Source of the DNA: Candidatus Sulfopaludibacter sp. SbA3
GTDB lineage: Bacteria > Acidobacteriota > Terriglobia > Bryobacterales > Bryobacteraceae
Direction: 5' to 3'
Length of the DNA: 9,822 nt
Assembly (NCBI GenBank): GCA_945900935.1
Contig: CAMDKT010000178.1
Span: forward strand, 1 to 9,822
Part shown: in pieces, positions 5,477-9,822 of the stretch
How the letters are laid out: every line of letters begins with the position of its first letter
How positions within the stretch are numbered: position 1 is the first letter of the stretch
The notes under the pieces: model-generated
Seen by the model: only the letters and a program-made list of their open reading frames with translations
Told to the model about the DNA's origin: nothing
Databases searched by the model: none
Program-made: the position numbers and the translations under genes

Positions 5477-7228
5477 CTAGGTGCTACCCGGCCGAGTTTG
5501 CGACCTTAGCGACTCCACGGCGTTGCCAATGGCTTGAGCATTCGGCTCGCGCGTGCCCCATTCAGTCCAAAATTCCCTTGTCGCACTATCCGGCTTCAGC
5601 GTTGGCGGATCGAGCTTGATGCGAGACGGAATTAGGACTGCATCGCCAAGTACGATGGCTTCGCCCACATCAAGAAGAGGTAGTATTTCGGTTATTCCGC
5701 TTAGCGCGTCCGGCATTAGTCTCTTGATAACGGCTTGGTCTGCATCGTTGGTTAGGCGGAGAGCAAGAAAGTTGTTGCACTGGCTGAGAATTGTTCGGCT
5801 TACGTCCGAAGGTCGTTGGCTGACCACCACCAGAGACATACCATATTTTCGTCCTTCTTTCGCGATGCGTTCAAACGAACCAAGGGCTTGCTTTTGAACG
5901 GCATCTGCATCGTCACGCACAGGTAGGTATAGATGGGCTTCATCGCAGACTAGGGTAATTGGGGTTCGATCACTTCCGCTCATCCAGAACTGTACGTCGT
6001 ATAACAAACGCGCGAGAACGCCGGTCACGACAGGTAATACGTCAGAAGGAACTTCAGAAAAATCGATTATCTTGACTCCTTTTCCGCCAGGCTTTGTTCC
6101 CAAGAGTTGACTAACCTGAGTAGCTAGCCACGCGTACTCTTGTGCGATCGGTGGAGGCTGAAACATGAAGCCGTATCGACGATCCTCGATTTTTGTCTCC
6201 AGCCGACTGATAAATCTTGTCAGCTTATCCTCCCACTCACCCTTTACGGGACCAGTCTTACCCTCTCCCTTTCGCATATTATCCGCCTTCAACTCAAGAA
6301 CGAGTTCGCTCAGTGAATATGGTATCGGCGAATCGACAGTAAAAGTCTGCATAACTCCAAATTGTTTTTCCCTAACGAGGGACTTCTCCTTCAACGCCTT
6401 TACGTGATGATGAAACCGTGATGCCTGATTGGGAGCGTTGGCGTCGCTACGATCAAGCAGCATTGAAAGCATTTCCTCTCGGTTTAGAAGCCAGTACGGT
6501 AAGAAGAGCGTAGCGTCAGAAGGGCTCTTGATGTCGCCCGGACCCGCAACATGATAGCTCTCCGCGAATGCTTCAGCCCCTTGAGAAAGCGGGCGATACT
6601 CTCCGTGCATATCGAAGACAACAAGGTTTGGATGTTTGAGTTTGGCTGCCCGCTCAAGAAGTAGCGCGACCGCCCAACTCTTTCCGGATCCGGTGCTTCC
6701 TAAGATGGCTGCGTGGCGCTGAAAAAATTTGTCTCCATTTGCAATGGCTGCCGCTGATCGATCCACTACGAAATGACCAAGCACCAGCCGCTCTGCCTCT
6801 GGCAGCGAAGCACCAAGTAGGTTCATGAAGCGTTGGAGGTTACCACCTTCTATGAAATAACAATCCCTGTCAATCTGGGGGAAATTATCTGCCCCGCGTT
6901 TGAATGTATTCGTCTTCGATCCTTCTACGGTCCGAAAGGTTCCGACTAGCACGACACGCAGGGAATCAGACGGAACTATCTCAAGATTACTCTCAAGAGG
7001 GTCTATTTCCGACTGCACAAGATCATCTTTCAAAGATCGCGTCGCTCGCTCTGTCAGGGCAATTAGGAATTCTCTCTCGGTCGTGCCTCGGATCGCTATT
7101 AGGTTGCCGATCCCCACTCGTGTGAGGACATTGGAACGCGTGATGCTGATCACGGCTCGACTAGTATCGACGGCTGCAATTTTCCCTATCGAATCCTGGG
7201 GATCGAACTGAAGCGCAGCTTCTTTCAT
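5477..7228 (-). CDS. HerA-like hexameric ATPase of a SIR2-HerA defence system
   Basis: A 583-residue P-loop ATPase of the HerA/FtsK superfamily. The N-terminal ~110 residues are the beta-rich HAS-barrel region (IGKIAAVDTSRAVISI; ILVGT-type strands). Then come Walker A GSTGSGKS (177-184), the HerA-typical DMHGEY (206-211), Walker B LVCDEAH (426-432), KEGRKYGMSLVVVSQRP (457-473) with the sensor Gln, and RLTNDAD (491-497). HerA proteins form hexameric rings that translocate DNA in archaeal repair; in bacterial defence pairs they assemble with SIR2 or nuclease partners and help to activate them. The start ATG overlaps the SIR2 stop by 4 nt (ATGA), so the two are made together. All ATPase motifs are intact. 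Its GC content is visibly below that of the flanks (27 of 60 bases at 6301-6360). Confidence 0.92.
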   Translation of the reverse strand: MKEAALQFDPQDSIGKIAAVDTSRAVISITRSNVLTRVGIGNLIAIRGTTEREFLIALTERATRSLKDDLVQSEIDPLESNLEIVPSDSLRVVLVGTFRTVEGSKTNTFKRGADNFPQIDRDCYFIEGGNLQRFMNLLGASLPEAERLVLGHFVVDRSAAAIANGDKFFQRHAAILGSTGSGKSWAVALLLERAAKLKHPNLVVFDMHGEYRPLSQGAEAFAESYHVAGPGDIKSPSDATLFLPYWLLNREEMLSMLLDRSDANAPNQASRFHHHVKALKEKSLVREKQFGVMQTFTVDSPIPYSLSELVLELKADNMRKGEGKTGPVKGEWEDKLTRFISRLETKIEDRRYGFMFQPPPIAQEYAWLATQVSQLLGTKPGGKGVKIIDFSEVPSDVLPVVTGVLARLLYDVQFWMSGSDRTPITLVCDEAHLYLPVRDDADAVQKQALGSFERIAKEGRKYGMSLVVVSQRPSDVSRTILSQCNNFLALRLTNDADQAVIKRLMPDALSGITEILPLLDVGEAIVLGDAVLIPSRIKLDPPTLKPDSATREFWTEWGTREPNAQAIGNAVESLRSQTRPGST

Positions 7229-8274
7229 GGTTCTAATACCTCACGTATAAAATGATCGAGGTCCCATAGGCTGGAATTTGGGACTAGCAACTCTTCACCG
7301 TTGATTTCGATCCGCGTTCCAGTAGTGCCTGACTCAGAATAATGATGTACCAGGGCCACAGAAGTTGAGGCGGACAGGAGTTCTTTCGCTGCCGAAGTAA
7401 GGGAGTGCGTAACAACAAGCGTAGGGACATGAGCGCGAATTCTTGCCGCGAGGTGTGTCTCCAAGTGATCGTCATTAAATCCATAACCGATGATCATGAA
7501 TCGGGCCGCTTGGTCAATGGCGGCATTCGCGCGTTCTCGGTGCCGATCAAACGGCGTATCGTATCCGTGGCGAAACTTGTGTACGCCAGGAGTGATCAGA
7601 AGTCGCGGGTGCTCCAGGTCAAAAGGGATTCGACATGGATTGTCTCCAACCCGGTACCAGTCAAAACTTCCATGGGGCTTATAGAGTAAAATGCGATCCC
7701 GGTAGACGCGTCGAATTCCTTTGTGCGCTTTCATTGACTGAATGTCCAATAAGAAACTCTCTCGGCTTCTTTGTTCATCGAAGCGTGCAAATGTCGAGCC
7801 GACGAACATAGTATCTACGCCCAACTCTGCCACTTCCGCAGCAAGTTCAATCAGCCTGTCGTAATTGGGCGTAACAACGGGTATCCCTCTCGGGCTCTTC
7901 AGGAGATGGCCAAAAAGACGAGTCAAACGGAGAACCTTGCCTTGGCATATTACTCTTTTCATCACTTCGGCTTCTTGCGGCAATAGAAACCTGATCGTGG
8001 TTGATGCGATTGCTTGTTCCACAGACTCGGTCGCGGGCTGTTTGTGGAGTGCCTGTTCCAGGCCGGTTCCAGCCGCCAGTAACGCTTCGATATTGTGCCA
8101 GTTGCCTAAGTCGTCCGAGGATTCCAACCGCGACGGGATTTTGGCTAGGAGTTCCGTCGTTAGTCCACCCATTCCAGGTATACCCTCTGCAATTGACAGC
8201 CCGGAGCCAATTACCAATAGGAGGCCATCGGATAAAAATTGTTGCAATTGGAATTTTGCGTCGTCGAAGGTCAT
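7225..8274 (-). CDS. SIR2-family NAD-dependent effector of a SIR2-HerA defence system
   Basis: A 349-residue SIR2-like protein. The nucleotide-binding signature is GSGLSIAEGIP (23-33), followed by TPNYDRLIE (135-143, the TxNYD motif), KPHGSFDW (199-206) with the likely catalytic His201, and IGYGFNDDHL (262-271), which closes the Rossmann fold. No Cys4 zinc site of classical deacetylases is visible, as expected for the prokaryotic immune SIR2 group that hydrolyses NAD+. In published SIR2-HerA antiphage systems the two proteins form a large complex and infection triggers NAD+ depletion; I infer the same here from gene order and motifs. It is the first gene of the pair and overlaps herA by 4 nt. 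No obvious Shine-Dalgarno precedes the ATG at 8274-8272. The sequence looks complete. Confidence 0.92.
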   Translation of the reverse strand: MTFDDAKFQLQQFLSDGLLLVIGSGLSIAEGIPGMGGLTTELLAKIPSRLESSDDLGNWHNIEALLAAGTGLEQALHKQPATESVEQAIASTTIRFLLPQEAEVMKRVICQGKVLRLTRLFGHLLKSPRGIPVVTPNYDRLIELAAEVAELGVDTMFVGSTFARFDEQRSRESFLLDIQSMKAHKGIRRVYRDRILLYKPHGSFDWYRVGDNPCRIPFDLEHPRLLITPGVHKFRHGYDTPFDRHRERANAAIDQAARFMIIGYGFNDDHLETHLAARIRAHVPTLVVTHSLTSAAKELLSASTSVALVHHYSESGTTGTRIEINGEELLVPNSSLWDLDHFIREVLEP

Positions 8275-8623
8275 TGGTCAGATAGTAATGAACCAGGATA
8301 CTCTTGACGAGTGTACGCTAAATCCGTTGCGATTGGGAATACAGGGGCACCGTCGCGTGGCAATTGGCCTCAGGTGGTGTACTAAAATCACGCGGCTCTT
8401 GGGACGCACCACTTCCACGGATCAGGCGTTAGTCATTCGAGTGGCGCACTCTCCTCCTAACGCCGCGGTCTGGGTCCTTGACGAGTTGAGAAGAGGATTC
8501 CTCATTGCCACGCCGTCATGCACATTCCAGCCTGAGAGAGGTCCCGCGGAATTCCGGATGCTTTGGGGCGTTGACTCAGTTGAGCCAAAAACGCCGAAAA
8601 AAAGCTGGTGACGAACTTCCACC
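8275..8623. other. Gap between SIR2 and SLOG genes, no gene defended
   Basis: About 350 bp that should hold the promoter of the SIR2-HerA pair. On the minus strand TTGCCA (8363-8358) and TATTCC (8341-8336) with 16 bp between them are a weak candidate. A plus-strand frame from ATG 8288 to TGA 8611 (107 codons) nearly fills the gap, but its start would be only 13 bp from the divergent SIR2 start, it has no Shine-Dalgarno, resembles no family I know, and is merely the end of a frame open antisense to the SIR2 gene from 7865. A shorter minus-strand frame at 8422-8622 is equally featureless. I see no repeat, terminator or RNA gene here. Confidence 0.4.
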
Positions 8624-9280
8624 TTAACGCCCTGACTGCGTATCTGCAGCGATACTCGCGAGGTCCGTCAACACTAGGGATGCAGCCAAGTCGACCGAAT
8701 CGGACGCCGCAATCAATTCCCGTTCGCGGACGGAAAGCCACTTAGGCCCCCAAGCGACACCAGGCCGCGATTCGGCGATCAATTTCGCGGCCTCCCCGTC
8801 CAACGAGCCCAGCAGGTACGCCGGACCACCCGGGTGATGCTTCAAAAAGCGCTCGAATTCATCTCGTATCCCTGGCATCCCGCCGACGTTTCCCGAGGTC
8901 CGGCCACCAGCGAAAACTGCCGAGTTCGCCTCACGCGCCATGCAATCCCGCATTGAGGCCATATTGACGCACCAGCGCACTTGCCCGAAGATTCGCTCGT
9001 CGAACGCCTCCGCCGGAGCCTTGTCGCGAAACTGCTCAAGCTGGAACAATTGGATTTGGCCAGGCACCACTCCAACAGTCTGCCCAATGCGATGAACCAG
9101 CGGCGTCACCGTCGGATGCCCGCCGAGTACCAATCCACCGTCTGAGGAGAGAACTCCGCCCACCAACACCCCCAATAGATCATAGAGATCCTGTGCCCGG
9201 GGCGTTCCCACAAGTTCATCCGGCAGGCTAGCGGACAACATCAGCCGGATCCCCTTCAAACTAGTCGCCGTCGTTGTCAT
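8624..9280 (-). CDS. SLOG-domain protein (predicted nucleotide-binding)
   Basis: A 218-residue protein with a Rossmann-like SLOG fold: SASLP (16-20), GGLVLGGHPTVTPLV (48-62), then the phosphate-loop signature GGRTSGNVGGMPGIRDEF (125-142) and AYLLGSLDGEAAKLI (154-168). The SLOG superfamily includes LOG phosphoribohydrolases and DprA. The GGHPxxTPL subgroup is found in prokaryotic conflict operons, where it is predicted to sense or process a nucleotide or NAD-derived signal; this has been inferred mostly from genomics. I start at the ATG at 9280, which leaves the normal short N-terminus before the first strand and has AAGGA just before it (9288-9284, spacing short). A longer frame to 9382 would overlap the upstream gene. 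It lies 23 bp after that gene, probably in one operon. No toxic effector domain is fused to it. Confidence 0.75.
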   Translation of the reverse strand: MTTTATSLKGIRLMLSASLPDELVGTPRAQDLYDLLGVLVGGVLSSDGGLVLGGHPTVTPLVHRIGQTVGVVPGQIQLFQLEQFRDKAPAEAFDERIFGQVRWCVNMASMRDCMAREANSAVFAGGRTSGNVGGMPGIRDEFERFLKHHPGGPAYLLGSLDGEAAKLIAESRPGVAWGPKWLSVRERELIAASDSVDLAASLVLTDLASIAADTQSGR

Positions 9281-9303
9281 AATCCTTTGTCTCTTCTTCC
9301 ATC

Positions 9304-9822
9304 TTATCGGAACAGGTGCCGGATCAACAGGTGCAATTTCGCCAACGGCGCCACGTGCAACGGCTCGCCGCGGCACGCCCATTCGACCGCGTCGCGGGTC
9401 ACGCGCGAGGGCTCGGCATCGCCAGCGACTAGTATGGCTTCGTCGCCGGAATTGGTGGTGTGCTGCGCCCGGGCCCCGTAGAGCCGATGGAGGCGCTCAA
9501 TCGTTGGCGGAGCCTGCTCGGACTCCACCAACACGGACTTGACCGGCGAGATTAGGAGGAATTGGCGGCGGGCAAGCGATTGAATCGTCACCGGCAGCCC
9601 CGACACCGCCGTCGCCAAACTGCGAATCACCCGCTGCTCATGGGATTGCCGTGCGGCGATACCGCGGGAAACCAGGCGCTTCACCTTCTCGAGGTTGTGC
9701 GTATCGGCTGGATTCCAGTCCATGCTCATCGCCTCCGGATACAGCGGAACGTGGGCGACACGCCCCGTACAGACGCGGCAAATTGGAATCCGGCATCGCA
9801 ACGCTTCAAGAATTTCCGCCTC
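9304..9822 (-). CDS. Unrecognised protein, 5' end outside window, in operon with the SLOG gene
   Basis: The frame is open to the right edge (EAEILEAL before a TTG at 9801), so the true start is probably beyond it; 172 codons plus stop are visible. I do not recognise the family. Near the visible N-terminus is CRIPICRVC, a Cys-x5-Cys-x2-Cys cluster that could be half of a metal site whose rest lies outside, followed by LYPEAMSMDWNP. The middle is helical and rich in Arg and Leu, and LARRQFLLISPVKSVLVE looks like a buried strand pair. The end, AILVAGDAEPSRVTRDAVEW then PLHVAPLAKLHLLI, alternates strands and helices. There are no nuclease, protease or transmembrane signatures. It is about 78% GC in its densest part (47 of 60 bases at 9361-9420), unlike the SIR2-HerA genes. 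Position implies shared work with the SLOG protein. Confidence 0.6.
   Translation of the reverse strand, partial: EAEILEALRCRIPICRVCTGRVAHVPLYPEAMSMDWNPADTHNLEKVKRLVSRGIAARQSHEQRVIRSLATAVSGLPVTIQSLARRQFLLISPVKSVLVESEQAPPTIERLHRLYGARAQHTTNSGDEAILVAGDAEPSRVTRDAVEWACRGEPLHVAPLAKLHLLIRHLFR

Noticed and set aside
8288..8611. 107-codon plus-strand frame filling the SIR2-SLOG gap
   Set aside because: It has no Shine-Dalgarno, leaves only 13 bp to the divergent SIR2 start, resembles no family I know, and is part of a frame that is open antisense to the SIR2 gene.
8644..8649. CTGCAG, the expected site of the restriction-modification system
   Set aside because: I found only this one copy by eye; about two are expected by chance in this length, so neither avoidance nor enrichment can be claimed.
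1..9822. Search for CRISPR arrays, tRNA or rRNA genes, transposases and terminal inverted repeats of insertion sequences
   Set aside because: No regularly spaced repeats, no cloverleaf-like or rRNA-like segments and no transposase motifs were seen in any frame.

Overview
The window looks like an accessory, defence-rich stretch of a moderately GC-rich bacterial chromosome, most likely an acidobacterium of the Solibacter/Bryobacter type. That guess rests mainly on the left-edge gene, whose N-terminal KSHGPTT..GKA..SRNA signature belongs to a protein family I know chiefly from Acidobacteriota. It is an inference, not a classification. I see no rRNA, tRNA, CRISPR array or transposase.

Layout. 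(1) 1-536: the 5' part of the left-edge gene on the minus strand, with a strong Shine-Dalgarno and a perfect 14-bp hairpin in its leader. (2) About 760-2640: a strip of toxin-antitoxin (TA) material and gene remnants. It holds the C-terminal tail of a TacT-like GNAT toxin, a hicB interrupted by an in-frame amber codon, a hicA cut off just before its catalytic histidine, an intact-looking RelE/ParE-type toxin with its antitoxin plus a second, paralogous antitoxin, and a frameshifted fragment resembling the C-terminus of the type VI secretion ATPase TssH/ClpV. (3) 2763-5384, plus strand: a compact BsuBI/PstI-type type II restriction-modification operon of a 57-aa leader ORF, an N6-adenine methyltransferase and an endonuclease, joined by ATGA and 8-nt overlaps. 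(4) 5477-8274, minus strand: a SIR2-family protein followed by a HerA-like ATPase, joined by a 4-nt overlap. This is the SIR2-HerA type of antiphage system and has visibly lower GC than its surroundings. (5) 8275-8623: a gap with no gene I can defend. (6) 8624-9822, minus strand: an unrecognised gene entering from the right edge and a downstream SLOG-domain protein, 23 bp apart, probably one operon.

How the genes work together. The restriction-modification operon and SIR2-HerA converge tail to tail with about 90 bp between them and would give two independent layers of defence: DNA cleavage at unmethylated sites, and an NAD-linked response. The SLOG gene with its unrecognised partner is the least explained unit and the best candidate for something new. 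The TA strip looks like a recombination scar, where modules were inserted, cut and are now decaying.
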